Origin: Gemmatimonadota bacterium
GTDB taxonomy: Bacteria > 4572-55 > J002
Direction of reading: 5' to 3'
DNA: 44,692 nt
Assembly: GCA_003697105.1 (NCBI GenBank)
Contig: RFFQ01000166.1
Coordinates: 1-44,692, forward strand
The notes beneath the pieces are model-generated. The model searched no databases. It was given only the letters and a program-made list of their open reading frames with translations, and was not told the origin of the DNA. A program made the translations under genes and the position numbers. Below are positions 26,363-35,175 of the stretch, piece by piece (positions within the stretch are counted from its first letter, which is position 1; each line of letters opens with the position of its first letter).

Positions 26363-27316
26363 TTACTTCAAAAAGTCTCGCACCGCCTGATTAAACGCAT
26401 CTGCCTGCTCATATTGAGCAAAGTGACCGCAATCCGCCAGCAAAACCAGGGTGCTATTGGGGATTTTTTGCGCCCCGATATTGGCAATATCGGCGGTACG
26501 CCCACCATGCAAGTACGGGTTGGGGATGAGTTGATCATTTTGTCCAAACACGATTAGCGTAGGCGGCTGCAGGGCATCCAACACATCCAACACCGGTTGG
26601 TCAACCATGCCGGTCACACATTTGCGGATGGTGTAGCAGTAGGCATCAAAATCGTGGGCATGACGTAGAGCAATGCGGTCGGTCACCATGAATTCCGCAT
26701 CTGGGGGCATATTGTAAAAATTATGCACCAGATTGGCGCGAATCTGCTGAACCGGAGTTAATTTCACGCCACGGGCGGTAATATTTTCCCGAAACCACTC
26801 TTTTTCCCCTTCAGAAAAGGCTTCAAATCCCGCTGGGGCAACTAAAATGAGCCGTTCCACCTGTTCAGGATATTTAAGTGCCATAATCATGGCAATCTGC
26901 CCCCCCATGGAGTGCCCCGCCAGAATGGCGGAATCAATCTTTAACTCCGCCATAAACTTCACGAGAATATCCGCATACCATTCCATCGTAATTGGATACG
27001 CCCCCTTGCTGGACTTACCATAACCGGGCAAATCCACTGCAATACAGCGATAATCCGAGCGTAAGGCTTGGATATTTTTGTGCCAGGCGGGAAGATAGCT
27101 TCCCAAACCATGAACAAAAAGGATCGTCTCACTGCCGCTACCTTCATCCACATAGGCGATGCGAATATCCGTCTCGATATCCGCATACTGAACCGCAAAA
27201 GGATATTGCAGGTCGGCAAACTCCATCTTCAAGGGAACATTCTTATAAGGGGTACAGCCCGTTAATGCAATGCTAAACCACATTAGCAATCCGATTGGTA
27301 ACATGTTGATTTTCAT
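26363..27316 (-). CDS. Lipoprotein alpha/beta hydrolase
   Basis: This 317-residue protein starts with a signal and lipobox IALTGC (Cys21), so it should be anchored to a membrane. The alpha/beta hydrolase fold is complete: ILFVHGLGS (oxyanion loop), nucleophile Ser136 in GHSMGG, Asp261 in FGQNDQLIP and His298 in DCGHFAQ. It lies 32 nt downstream of the PhaZ7-like gene at the end of the cluster. An esterase acting on the oligomers released by that enzyme is therefore an attractive guess, but substrate cannot be read from the sequence. Other possibilities are a general carboxylesterase or lipase. Confidence 0.85.
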   Translation of the reverse strand: MKINMLPIGLLMWFSIALTGCTPYKNVPLKMEFADLQYPFAVQYADIETDIRIAYVDEGSGSETILFVHGLGSYLPAWHKNIQALRSDYRCIAVDLPGYGKSSKGAYPITMEWYADILVKFMAELKIDSAILAGHSMGGQIAMIMALKYPEQVERLILVAPAGFEAFSEGEKEWFRENITARGVKLTPVQQIRANLVHNFYNMPPDAEFMVTDRIALRHAHDFDAYCYTIRKCVTGMVDQPVLDVLDALQPPTLIVFGQNDQLIPNPYLHGGRTADIANIGAQKIPNSTLVLLADCGHFAQYEQADAFNQAVRDFLK

Positions 27317-27348
27317 GGGATTCGTCCTTTATTATGACGCACGTCATC

Positions 27349-28383
27349 TTAATAGGTCGAATGATATTTGACCATCCGCCATTGATAATATCCGGTTAAA
27401 TCCTTGACATTAAAATGCCCGTATGGGGCACTGTAAAACACCTTTTCACCATCTTGTCCGGGAATTTGGGAGGTATAATCACCGTACACCACGCCGCCAT
27501 ACCCAATAACTTCATCCACAGTTGACCAGATGGTGTACACATAATCACCCTCATAACCACTGGTGGCATTGATATCCTCCAAAATATCAGAAACGCCATA
27601 GGGACCCATCCCCCACCACAAATAGCCCGGATAAAGTCCGTTGGTATTCGCACACGTGGGGGTGGAACCACCGCTGAGATAGCAGGAGACCAATCCTAAA
27701 TTGGCGCCGGCAATACCGACAAACGTATCCACAAAGGTCAGCGGACTTCCCAGATTGTAATATCCACCATCCAATAGGTCATACCCACTGCCCCCTTTAA
27801 TCGCTTTGCGAGCAAGGGTCACCCCCATCGAATGGGTGATCACATCGACATGATCGGCACCGGTGTATTCTTTCACCGCCAGAATAAATGCTCGGACGAA
27901 GGTCAGATATTCCCGCGAGTGGTATTGATATGCAGATAATGCCGCATTCGCCGGTCCCCACGTGGTGCCGTACAGCTCGGCGGAAGTGTACCCTTGGCTC
28001 TGAAAATAGTCCACGGATTCCGTCCAGCCCGTTTGCCCGAAAACATCACCGAGTGCTTTATCGGAGTTCCCGTGAATAAAGATAACCGGTTGGTTGGTCA
28101 CCGGATCGGAGGCAGTCAATTTACCCCCAAAACTCCCCCCGTCCAGATCGGTCCGGGCAAAATCAAACTCGCCATAACCATTTGCACTCAACCAGTTCTG
28201 AAAGTGGGGTGTTAGCCCCTCGGCAATTGCCGTTTGGGGAGAATCTGTTTTGACCGGTGGCAGGTCTGTTATTGCCGGTTCGTTGCCGGCGGGCACATCC
28301 AGAATTCCATCCGAACCACAATTTGCCAGTGCCAAGGATGTGAGGATCACACCGATTAGCATCCAGTAAAACCGAGCCTTCAT
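27349..28383 (-). CDS. PhaZ7-like extracellular PHB depolymerase, predicted lipoprotein
   Basis: This 344-residue protein starts at 28383 behind a gggagg site. An in-frame start at 28431 lies in the preceding gene and lacks such a site. The signal ends in LALANC (Cys22), predicting a lipoprotein. The enzyme part resembles Paucimonas lemoignei PhaZ7: VIFIHGNSDKA, Ser185 in VDVITHSMGVTLA, Asp290 in YTIWSTVDEVIG and His323 in APYGHFNVK match its triad contexts. The GLVSCYLSGGSTPTC segment matches a cysteine pair of PhaZ7. PhaZ7 cuts amorphous polyhydroxybutyrate outside the cell. The lipoprotein anchor and clustering with phaC/phaE are unusual. A class 2 lipase is the main alternative. Confidence 0.75.
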   Translation of the reverse strand: MKARFYWMLIGVILTSLALANCGSDGILDVPAGNEPAITDLPPVKTDSPQTAIAEGLTPHFQNWLSANGYGEFDFARTDLDGGSFGGKLTASDPVTNQPVIFIHGNSDKALGDVFGQTGWTESVDYFQSQGYTSAELYGTTWGPANAALSAYQYHSREYLTFVRAFILAVKEYTGADHVDVITHSMGVTLARKAIKGGSGYDLLDGGYYNLGSPLTFVDTFVGIAGANLGLVSCYLSGGSTPTCANTNGLYPGYLWWGMGPYGVSDILEDINATSGYEGDYVYTIWSTVDEVIGYGGVVYGDYTSQIPGQDGEKVFYSAPYGHFNVKDLTGYYQWRMVKYHSTY

Positions 28384-28415
28384 AATAAACGCCTCCCATA
28401 AATTAAGGTTAAGGT

Positions 28416-29969
28416 TTAGAACATCAACCACTTAAATACCGAAAACAGCGCCCACGCATTGTCCGGCTTTTCCGTTTGATTGCCATTGGTCAGTGCGCTA
28501 TCGTAAAAATCACCGAGCGCAAGATACGCCCCGTACAGTTCCCAATCCATAAAGATTTTGAACTGATAGCCGACGCTACCATTGACTTCCAAACCGATCA
28601 AGCGACCGCCATTTTCCGGCTCCACGGTACTGAGGGCAAGCGCCGTCCCCGCTTTTGCCGAAAATTTGTTGGGAATTATATCTTTACTAAAATTGAGCGT
28701 ACCCGCTATCAAGCCGTAACCCAAATTGGAGAGGTCACTGACTGCCGACACATAGCGGTTGACAACATTTCCGTGTGGAAAAAGGAGATAAGCGCCACTG
28801 CTGATAACCAGTGCGCCGGGAGATGTCCATGTATTGCCGGTGATCACGCCACTATACAGATCATCATCGAGGGCGTCATCATCCCCGGAGGTAAACAGGA
28901 TGTCCAGCGTTACGGCGTCTTTAGCCGTTTGCCCGTACTTGTAGCCAGCTCTTAGGTTTGCCGCCATTCCAAAAATATCGGTTGAAGTACGCCAGCCATC
29001 TTCATCATGTTGTTGAACATACCCCAAGTTGGCGATGGCATAGCCATTTAAGGCAAACCGGCCAAGTGTAAATTCGGGATTCTGGTTGAAAAACGTACCC
29101 AACCAGAAAATATCCGCCCGATAGGGGTCGCTCCCCAACGGGAAACGAAAAACGCCATTATACGCCGTTAAAGCACTGGTTAAACCTTGGTTAAAAATCG
29201 AAACGCCACCCTCGCCATTCGACCGGTCATGAACATACCAGAAGGAGACGCCTTGCCGCCATGTTTTGGTCAGGTCACGCTCATACATTGCTTCCCACAG
29301 GGCGACATCATCCCGTTCTTGGATGTTATTTTCATATAATTGATAGTAACCCAGTTTCAAGCGGGCAAAATCCTGATCATGCCGTACGGAGATGCCCACC
29401 GCATCACTTCCCCAAAAATGGAGACGATAACCGGTGTACGTCATGGTACTAAAAAAGGTACGGTACGGGTTGTAAGGCGTGTCATAGAGCCGCTGCAACC
29501 CTAAATTGATTGCCCAACCGGGACGTGGGATCAGTTCGACCTCAATATTTTGTGTTTGGATGTTGGTCTGGTCACCTCCGAAGCCACCCCCAAAATTACC
29601 CCCAGCGCCATAATTTTGATCGCCCCACGTCCAATCCACTTCAAACGAGGCTCGCAATAACGCTTTGCCATTAAAAATCTTGGGCTGGTAGATGAGGAAA
29701 GGCAGTAAACGTTGTTCAAAATAGCTGGTGGCAGGACCATTGGTGCTGGTGTAATTACCGCCAAACAATCGACCGACCGTCTGCCCTTTGAAGACATCCG
29801 TTGTGGAGGAAATATTATCGGCAACACCTTTGGTGATAAAATAGGCTAAAAATTGGAACTCGCGCGGGGTTTCTTCCGGCAACCGTTCTTTTTCCGCCGT
29901 ATCCCAATCATTTGCCACCAGTGGCGAGGTGAACATCAACAACATCAGTCCGATAATGGTGATTCTCAT
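28416..29969 (-). CDS. Outer-membrane porin-like beta-barrel protein
   Basis: This 517-residue protein has a cleavable signal peptide (about 1-19, ending SPLVA). It is dominated by amphipathic beta strands such as KALLRASFEVDWTWG, GWAINLGLQRLYDTPYNPYR and DAVTLDILFTSGDDD, and ends in Phe, typical of outer-membrane barrels. The pattern resembles alginate-export or long substrate-specific porins. Its position between a lipoprotein gene and the PhaZ7-like depolymerase suggests transport of depolymerisation products across the outer membrane. That role is inferred from context only. Confidence 0.75.
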   Translation of the reverse strand: MRITIIGLMLLMFTSPLVANDWDTAEKERLPEETPREFQFLAYFITKGVADNISSTTDVFKGQTVGRLFGGNYTSTNGPATSYFEQRLLPFLIYQPKIFNGKALLRASFEVDWTWGDQNYGAGGNFGGGFGGDQTNIQTQNIEVELIPRPGWAINLGLQRLYDTPYNPYRTFFSTMTYTGYRLHFWGSDAVGISVRHDQDFARLKLGYYQLYENNIQERDDVALWEAMYERDLTKTWRQGVSFWYVHDRSNGEGGVSIFNQGLTSALTAYNGVFRFPLGSDPYRADIFWLGTFFNQNPEFTLGRFALNGYAIANLGYVQQHDEDGWRTSTDIFGMAANLRAGYKYGQTAKDAVTLDILFTSGDDDALDDDLYSGVITGNTWTSPGALVISSGAYLLFPHGNVVNRYVSAVSDLSNLGYGLIAGTLNFSKDIIPNKFSAKAGTALALSTVEPENGGRLIGLEVNGSVGYQFKIFMDWELYGAYLALGDFYDSALTNGNQTEKPDNAWALFSVFKWLMF

Positions 29970-29993
29970 GGTTTGACCCTTTCATAAAGAAAG

Positions 29994-30028
29994 GGACTTA
30001 CCCTGTGTTTAAGAAACAAGGTAAGTCC
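29994..30028 (-). terminator. Intercistronic hairpin in the PHA-linked cluster
   Basis: GGACTTACC (29994-30002) and GGTAAGTCC (30020-30028) pair perfectly, with further pairing of TGTTT and AAACA inside. On the minus strand a short T-rich stretch follows. It could attenuate transcription or stabilise mRNA between the lipoprotein and porin genes. Confidence 0.6.
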
Positions 30029-30045
30029 GAGTTACCACATCAAAA

Positions 30046-30588
30046 TTAGTCATCTGCCCGCACATAGTGTTGCACATTGGTTGTACCCAAAGCACCGCCG
30101 TTTGTGCTTCCAAAACCAGCTTCCGCCGTAGGAGCCGTGTTGTTGGTGCCAGAGGTTTGAACCACTTCATACGTCATACGGTGCGGGTTAACATTTGTGT
30201 TAATTTCATAGATACCGGAAACATCCGCAGAATACGGGGCAGATTGCACAATGGCGATATTGCGAATACCCTCAACACTGCTTTCGGTGGTCACGTAGGT
30301 TCCATATAGCGCACTTTCCGTCCCATCGCCATTAACTTGACGGACACTGTACGTACCATCTTCATTGAAATAGGCGTAGATGGAATCAACACCGCCCACC
30401 GCCGCGAAGAGCGTATTGAGCAATGGGGCAACATCATCTCCGGCAGAAATCCATGTGCCCACAATCAACTGTGCCGGATCGGTCGTACTACCCCCGTCAC
30501 CATCGTCATCATCACTACACCCGGCAACAAACAGCGAAAACGCAAGCAACAGCGCTGTCATCGCATAAAAAACAGACGTTTTAGACAT
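30046..30588 (-). CDS. Small exported lipoprotein, lipocalin-like
   Basis: This 180-residue protein has a signal and lipobox LFVAGC (Cys24), then an acidic linker (SDDDDGDGG). The mature part begins LIVGTWISAGDD and contains FNEDGTYSVRQ and ALYGTYVTT, a pattern typical of lipocalin-like bacterial lipoproteins. It should sit on the outer membrane. It lies between the acyl-CoA synthetase and porin genes and may help the latter. No catalytic residues are seen. Confidence 0.75.
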   Translation of the reverse strand: MSKTSVFYAMTALLLAFSLFVAGCSDDDDGDGGSTTDPAQLIVGTWISAGDDVAPLLNTLFAAVGGVDSIYAYFNEDGTYSVRQVNGDGTESALYGTYVTTESSVEGIRNIAIVQSAPYSADVSGIYEINTNVNPHRMTYEVVQTSGTNNTAPTAEAGFGSTNGGALGTTNVQHYVRADD

Positions 30589-30644
30589 CTTGAAACTCCT
30601 TTCTTCCCCGCAGGGAACAATCTGTGAAAAAGTGAAATAAATAG

Positions 30645-32147
30645 TTATGCCAAATTCCTCAACGCATTCCGGTTGATTTTACCGGTATCGTTGAGCGGAA
30701 TGGCATCAATAAACCGCACTTGTTTTGGAATTTTATATTTAGCTAAATTGCCCTGACAATAGCGAATAACATCCTCTTCCGTGAGGGTTGCCCCGGCGTT
30801 GAGGACGACATACGCTCGCCCGACTTCACCCCACTTCGCATCCGGAACACCGATAATGGCGACATCGGCAATGGCATCGTGGGTTAACAAAAACTTCTCA
30901 ATTTCCGCCGGATAGACATTTTCCCCTCCGGAGATGTACATATTTTTCTTTCGATCCACGACATAGATGTAACCTTCAGCATCTCGCCGCACCAGATCGC
31001 CGGTCTGGAACCAACCGTCCTTGAGAGCCTCTTGGGTGGCAGTTTCATTTTTCCAATATCCGGGAGTGATGGAGGGACCCGCCAGCACTAACTGCCCCAC
31101 TTCGTCCACATCGACATCATTGCCATAGTCATCGACAATGCGGGCTTCGATGTAAAAATTCGGTTTGCCGATAGAACCCATTTTGCGCACCGCATCATCT
31201 TGGTGCAAACTGGTGACACTGGGACCACATTCCGTCATCCCGTAGCCTTGCCGCACCGGCACCCCTTTCTGGTGCCAAATGTGGATCAGTTCTAGGGGCA
31301 TCGGTTCCCCACCGACCACAAAAAAGCGCAAGGTGGATAAATCTACCGCTGAAAACGAATCCGCCGTTGCCATCATTTGGAGCATCGTTGGTACGGCGAC
31401 AAACATCGTGGCTTTCTCGGTTTCGAGTAAATTCAGCAACATCTCAGGGTCAAACTTCCGGGTGATACTCACATACGCTCCGTGATGAAAAAAGGGAGTC
31501 GGAATCACATTCCACCCGCCGGTATGAAAAAGCGGCATACACGAAACCGAGCGGTCATCCGACGTGATATTAAGCCGCATGGCGGTGTTAATGCTGTTCC
31601 AAAAGAGCATCTTGTGGGTGTACATCGCGCCCTTCGGCAAACCCGTCGTGCCAGAAGTATAAAGAATAAAAATCGGGTCATCCTCTTGGATGTCTTGCGA
31701 TTCCTTAAATTTAGTGGTTTCGTTACGATAAGCATAGCCATATTCGCCCATCTGCGCCATATCCCACACGTGCGCGATATTTTTAGCATACGTACAGTCC
31801 CATAACCTGTTTTTGAAGCTCTCCTGCACCGCTAAAAATGAGGGCTGGCAATCTTGCAACTGGAAGTCCAACTCTCGCGAGGCAAGCCGGAAATTGAGCG
31901 GAACGAGGATCAAGCCGGTTTTCTGCGCCGCAAAAAAAAGGAAAAAATGTTCCAATGAATTTTCGGCAAGAATGGCAATCCGGTCTCCCCGCTTCAATCC
32001 CATCTCGGCGGTGAACAAATTGGCAAATCGATTGGCAACCGTGTTCAATTCCTGATATGTCAGCGTTCGTCCACTTTCTACTTCTTGAACAGCGATTTTT
32101 TTCGGGGAATATTGCACCCACTTGCCCAGCCAATCATAGCGGATCAT
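30645..32147 (-). CDS. Acyl-CoA synthetase (AMP-forming)
   Basis: This 500-residue adenylate-forming enzyme has the P-loop-like motif YTSGTTGLPKG at 163-173, the GYGMTECG motif, the TGDLVRRDAEGYIYVVDRKK hinge and the C-terminal lysine (Lys490 in DTGKINRNALR). The length suits medium- or short-chain acyl-CoA ligases. It converts a free carboxylic acid to its CoA thioester at the cost of ATP. Its ATG overlaps the end of the symporter gene (ATGA), pointing to coupled import and activation. In this locus 3-hydroxybutyrate or related acids are plausible substrates, but the binding pocket cannot be judged by eye. Confidence 0.88.
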   Translation of the reverse strand: MIRYDWLGKWVQYSPKKIAVQEVESGRTLTYQELNTVANRFANLFTAEMGLKRGDRIAILAENSLEHFFLFFAAQKTGLILVPLNFRLASRELDFQLQDCQPSFLAVQESFKNRLWDCTYAKNIAHVWDMAQMGEYGYAYRNETTKFKESQDIQEDDPIFILYTSGTTGLPKGAMYTHKMLFWNSINTAMRLNITSDDRSVSCMPLFHTGGWNVIPTPFFHHGAYVSITRKFDPEMLLNLLETEKATMFVAVPTMLQMMATADSFSAVDLSTLRFFVVGGEPMPLELIHIWHQKGVPVRQGYGMTECGPSVTSLHQDDAVRKMGSIGKPNFYIEARIVDDYGNDVDVDEVGQLVLAGPSITPGYWKNETATQEALKDGWFQTGDLVRRDAEGYIYVVDRKKNMYISGGENVYPAEIEKFLLTHDAIADVAIIGVPDAKWGEVGRAYVVLNAGATLTEEDVIRYCQGNLAKYKIPKQVRFIDAIPLNDTGKINRNALRNLA

Positions 32148-33670
32148 TTTGGTACCTCTGATTTCGATGGAAAAAGAAGAAGCATCAACCCCCCCACCAC
32201 CACGGAGCTTAAAATCGCGATGGCAGCAGCAATCCCAGGATTTCGGACGGCGATCATCTCACCATTCTGCCACATATAACCGGTGATTCCCGGAAATTTA
32301 CCGACATAATAGATGTAAAAATGAACCACCACTGCCGTTACAGAGGCGGAAACCGGCACCCGCGTCGGAATCTGTTTTAGAAAAGTACCAAAAAGCACCG
32401 GTACAAAGGCGGCGGCAAAATAGGCGTACACTCCATTTTGGGCAAAAATACCGACACTGAGTTTTGGATTCACCAACTGATCCCATGAAATAAATGCCGT
32501 TGCCACGGCTAGGATGATAATCACAACACGATTCAGAACCATTTCTGATTTGGTACCGGAGAGCCATTTGCCAAAGATAGGTTTAATAAGGTCTGCCGTG
32601 ATCGTGGTGGAAAGGGATTGGATCAGCGCCTCTAGCGTTGAAAGTCCAGCAGAAATCAGCCCCATCACCACAATCAAACCGATAAAAACCGGAAACTCAC
32701 TCACCACATACGCCGGAATAATTCCATCCATTTTAAGAGGCTCGCCGTTCACCGTGAGATCAGGGAACGTTAATCGGGCATATAACCCGGCAATGACGAC
32801 CAGAAAAAAGAGAAGCTCCGCCAAAACACCCACGGTCAGATAAATATTGACATCTTTATCGGTCTTTAAGAAGAAAGATTTCGTGATGATGTGCGGTTGG
32901 CAGACAATCGCTACCCCCACAATAAGTTGGCAAAAAATAATCTCAAAATAGTCGCGGAAAAGAAGGCTGGTGGGATTGGTGGGAGTTGCCAAGAAGGGGT
33001 CAATAGCGCTGAGTTTTGCCAAAAACCCGTGAACCCCCTCCCGGAAATGCTCATAACCCGAACCGAGTAAAATGACCGCCACAACCAACATGATCCCAGC
33101 TTGAATCGTATTGGTATAAACCAATGAATTGGCACCTCCAAACATCATATAGCCAAAAATAAAGGTGACAATACCGATCAACGCATACAGTTCGGCGATA
33201 TTTAAGGTTTTGGAAAGCACCTTGACCAAACCCACTACAATCAGGACCACAAAGGTCAAAAGTAAGAGCGAAAGCACCGCGAAAAAGAGAGAATACCCCT
33301 CACTTTTATACCGCGAGCCAATCCACTGTGCCATCGTCAGGGCTTTGACCGTCTGCCCGTACTTGCGGAAGCCTTTCGTGAGTATGATCAACGAGATAAC
33401 TGCCGCCACCGGAACAACAATCCCAAAGGAAATCACCCCACTGATACCATAAAGGGCGATAAAACCGGGATTGATGATGAACGTCGCGGCGCTGGTCATG
33501 GAAGCGGCAAGCGACAAGCCTACAAAAATCGGATTAAATGCGATGCTCCCGACGGCATAGTCTGACATACTCTTAATTTTCAGCGCACCCCGAATAACGA
33601 ACACTAGGATGGTCGCCATGTACGCCACTACCAAAATCCAGCCGGCAAATACTAATTGTTGCGATGCCAT
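32144..33670 (-). CDS. Sodium:solute symporter family transporter
   Basis: This 508-residue protein is almost entirely hydrophobic with about 13 transmembrane helices, the layout of the SSS family. Recognisable segments include AASMTSAATFIINPGFIALYG early on and GLISAGLSTLEALIQSLSTT, the conserved helix near the sodium site. It should drive uptake of an organic solute with Na+. Gene order (reductase, symporter, CoA ligase) suggests a monocarboxylate substrate such as 3-hydroxybutyrate; this is inference. The ribosome binding site is gagga. Confidence 0.88.
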   Translation of the reverse strand: MASQQLVFAGWILVVAYMATILVFVIRGALKIKSMSDYAVGSIAFNPIFVGLSLAASMTSAATFIINPGFIALYGISGVISFGIVVPVAAVISLIILTKGFRKYGQTVKALTMAQWIGSRYKSEGYSLFFAVLSLLLLTFVVLIVVGLVKVLSKTLNIAELYALIGIVTFIFGYMMFGGANSLVYTNTIQAGIMLVVAVILLGSGYEHFREGVHGFLAKLSAIDPFLATPTNPTSLLFRDYFEIIFCQLIVGVAIVCQPHIITKSFFLKTDKDVNIYLTVGVLAELLFFLVVIAGLYARLTFPDLTVNGEPLKMDGIIPAYVVSEFPVFIGLIVVMGLISAGLSTLEALIQSLSTTITADLIKPIFGKWLSGTKSEMVLNRVVIIILAVATAFISWDQLVNPKLSVGIFAQNGVYAYFAAAFVPVLFGTFLKQIPTRVPVSASVTAVVVHFYIYYVGKFPGITGYMWQNGEMIAVRNPGIAAAIAILSSVVVGGLMLLLFPSKSEVPK

Positions 33671-33710
33671 ATTTCATCCTCAGTTGATTGATGGAACCCG
33701 CGTCACGGGG

Positions 33711-34454
33711 CTACAGTACCAATCCCCCATCGACACTAAGTACCGCGCCGTTAATAAAACTCGCTTCATCGGAACACAGGAACAAATACGCATTGGCAAT
33801 ATCTTCCGGCTGGCCCAACCGCCCCAAGGGAGTTTTTTCCAATAGCATGGTAATCACCTTTTCCGGAACCGTTTCGATCATCTCGGTGGCAATAAAGCCG
33901 GGAGCTACCGCATTCACATTAATGCCCTTCCGCCCCAATTCCCGCGCCCAAACTTTGGTCATACCGATCACACCCGATTTAGTGGCAACATAATTGGTTT
34001 GCCCAAAATTGCCGTATATTCCGACAACAGACGAGGTATTCACAATTTTACCGGCATTTTGAGCCAGCATATACTCGGCAACCGCCCGAGTACAATTAAA
34101 TACCCCCGTTAAATTGACATCAATTACCTGTTGCCATTGCTCCGGGGTCATTTTTTTAAGTGTGGCATCCCGAGTAATGCCCGCATTATTAACTAGAATA
34201 TCAATCTGCCCATAGGTATCAACCACCGTTTTAGCGGCGGTTTGCACCGCCGTAAAGTCGGTAATATCCACCGACATGAATGTCACCTGCAAGTCCTTTT
34301 GTTGAAGCGCCTCCGCCGTTGCCGGACCCTGAGCCGAGTTGACATCCCAGATCACAACCGTCGCCCCTTCGGTGGCAAATTTTTCAGCGGCGGCACGCCC
34401 TAAGCCTCGCGCACCTCCCGTAATGATTGCGATTTTCCGGTCGAGTCGATTCAT
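33711..34454 (-). CDS. SDR-family 3-oxoacyl reductase (PhaB/FabG type)
   Basis: This 247-residue short-chain dehydrogenase has the cofactor loop TGGARGLG (12-19), NNAG (89-92), and the catalytic set Asn114, Ser142, Tyr155 and Lys159 in QTNYVATKSGV. The spacing equals that of FabG and acetoacetyl-CoA reductase PhaB. Next to phaC/phaE genes, NADPH- or NADH-dependent interconversion of acetoacetyl-CoA and 3-hydroxybutyryl-CoA is the likely reaction. A fatty-acid synthesis role is less likely because no fab genes are nearby. It opens a transcript with its own palindromic operator at 34481. Confidence 0.85.
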   Translation of the reverse strand: MNRLDRKIAIITGGARGLGRAAAEKFATEGATVVIWDVNSAQGPATAEALQQKDLQVTFMSVDITDFTAVQTAAKTVVDTYGQIDILVNNAGITRDATLKKMTPEQWQQVIDVNLTGVFNCTRAVAEYMLAQNAGKIVNTSSVVGIYGNFGQTNYVATKSGVIGMTKVWARELGRKGINVNAVAPGFIATEMIETVPEKVITMLLEKTPLGRLGQPEDIANAYLFLCSDEASFINGAVLSVDGGLVL

Positions 34455-34480
34455 TTCTAGTACCTCAAATATTCTTTATG

Positions 34481-34496
34481 TTTGAAAATTTTCAAA
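34481..34496 (-). promoter_or_regulatory. Perfect 16-nt palindromic operator upstream of the reductase gene
   Basis: TTTGAAAATTTTCAAA lies 27-42 nt upstream of the reductase start. Two 14/16 matches occur upstream of the GbsR-like gene (35068-35083) and phaE (37557-37572). Confidence 0.7.
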
Positions 34497-34505
34497 TTTA
34501 TATTA

Positions 34506-34547
34506 TAAAAAAAGACCAGCGGTCTGCACCTCTTCAGACAGCTGGTC
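34506..34547 (-). terminator. Terminator of the GbsR-like regulator gene
   Basis: GACCAGC and GTCTG pair with CAGAC and GCTGGTC (34514-34547), and a run of T follows on the minus strand. It separates the regulator from the reductase transcript. Confidence 0.9.
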
Positions 34548-35040
34548 AGGAATGTTCATAAAGTTTTTTGCGTTCCACCGCCCATTCCTCCAAAAACAAT
34601 TGGTGATATTTTTCCATCAAGGTATAAAAGCGGTGCATTTCACGCATCCGTTGGGAAAGGGTGGATAAATCCCCATTTTCATTCGCTGCTTCCACAGTGG
34701 ATTGAAGCCGTTCCGCTAAGCGGGTATTATTCTTAATCAATTCAAATTGATTACGAAAGGCATTGGCAAAAATTTCCGGCTGAATTTCGTAATAGTCCTT
34801 ACGGGTATCCGGCACCCACACCTTGCGGATGAGGTTTTTTTCCGCCAACCGTCGCACGATTTGGCTAATGGGACCCTTACTCCGCCCCAGCTCATCCGTG
34901 ATTTCATCCAGCGATAAGGGGCGTGGATAGTACAATAATAGGGCAACAATATGCCCCATCAAGGCACTTAACCCGAACGATTGGTACGCATCCCCGAAGG
35001 ATTGGATCATTTCGTGTTTAATGGCGTCAGGTTCGTTCAT
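34546..35040 (-). CDS. GbsR/MarR-type transcriptional regulator of the PHA locus
   Basis: This 164-residue protein starts at 35040 (MNEPDAIKHEMIQSFG). A longer frame to 35163 is basic and lies over the operator, so it is not used. A winged helix is visible at about 40-95: PLSLDEITDELGRSKGPISQ is the recognition helix region, followed by a wing (IRKVWVPDTRKDYYEI). The C-terminal helices with MEKYHQLFLEEW should dimerise. It resembles GbsR proteins, a branch of the MarR superfamily. A palindrome in its own promoter also appears before phaE and the reductase gene, so it is the best candidate for a PHA regulon repressor. Confidence 0.8.
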   Translation of the reverse strand: MNEPDAIKHEMIQSFGDAYQSFGLSALMGHIVALLLYYPRPLSLDEITDELGRSKGPISQIVRRLAEKNLIRKVWVPDTRKDYYEIQPEIFANAFRNQFELIKNNTRLAERLQSTVEAANENGDLSTLSQRMREMHRFYTLMEKYHQLFLEEWAVERKKLYEHS

Positions 35041-35063
35041 TTGGAAGTTCCCAGTAAATTCAA

Positions 35064-35096
35064 TATATTTGGTAATTTTCAAACGAACCAAATATA
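35064..35096 (-). promoter_or_regulatory. Operator region upstream of the GbsR-like gene
   Basis: Two overlapping symmetries are visible. TATATTTGGT (35064-35073) and ACCAAATATA (35087-35096) form a perfect 10-bp inverted repeat. Within it, TTTGGTAATTTTCAAA (35068-35083) matches the operator upstream of the reductase gene at 14 of 16 positions. Confidence 0.65.
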
Positions 35097-35175
35097 CACA
35101 AATTCTAAAAATGCGCAAGCGTTTTTTTACCCATCTGGCACGCGGCATCTCGCCTTTAAACACGGGGTGATGCCA

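Noticed and set aside
35041-35163. 41-residue N-terminal extension of the GbsR-like regulator
   Set aside because: The extension is highly basic and is encoded by the operator and promoter region.
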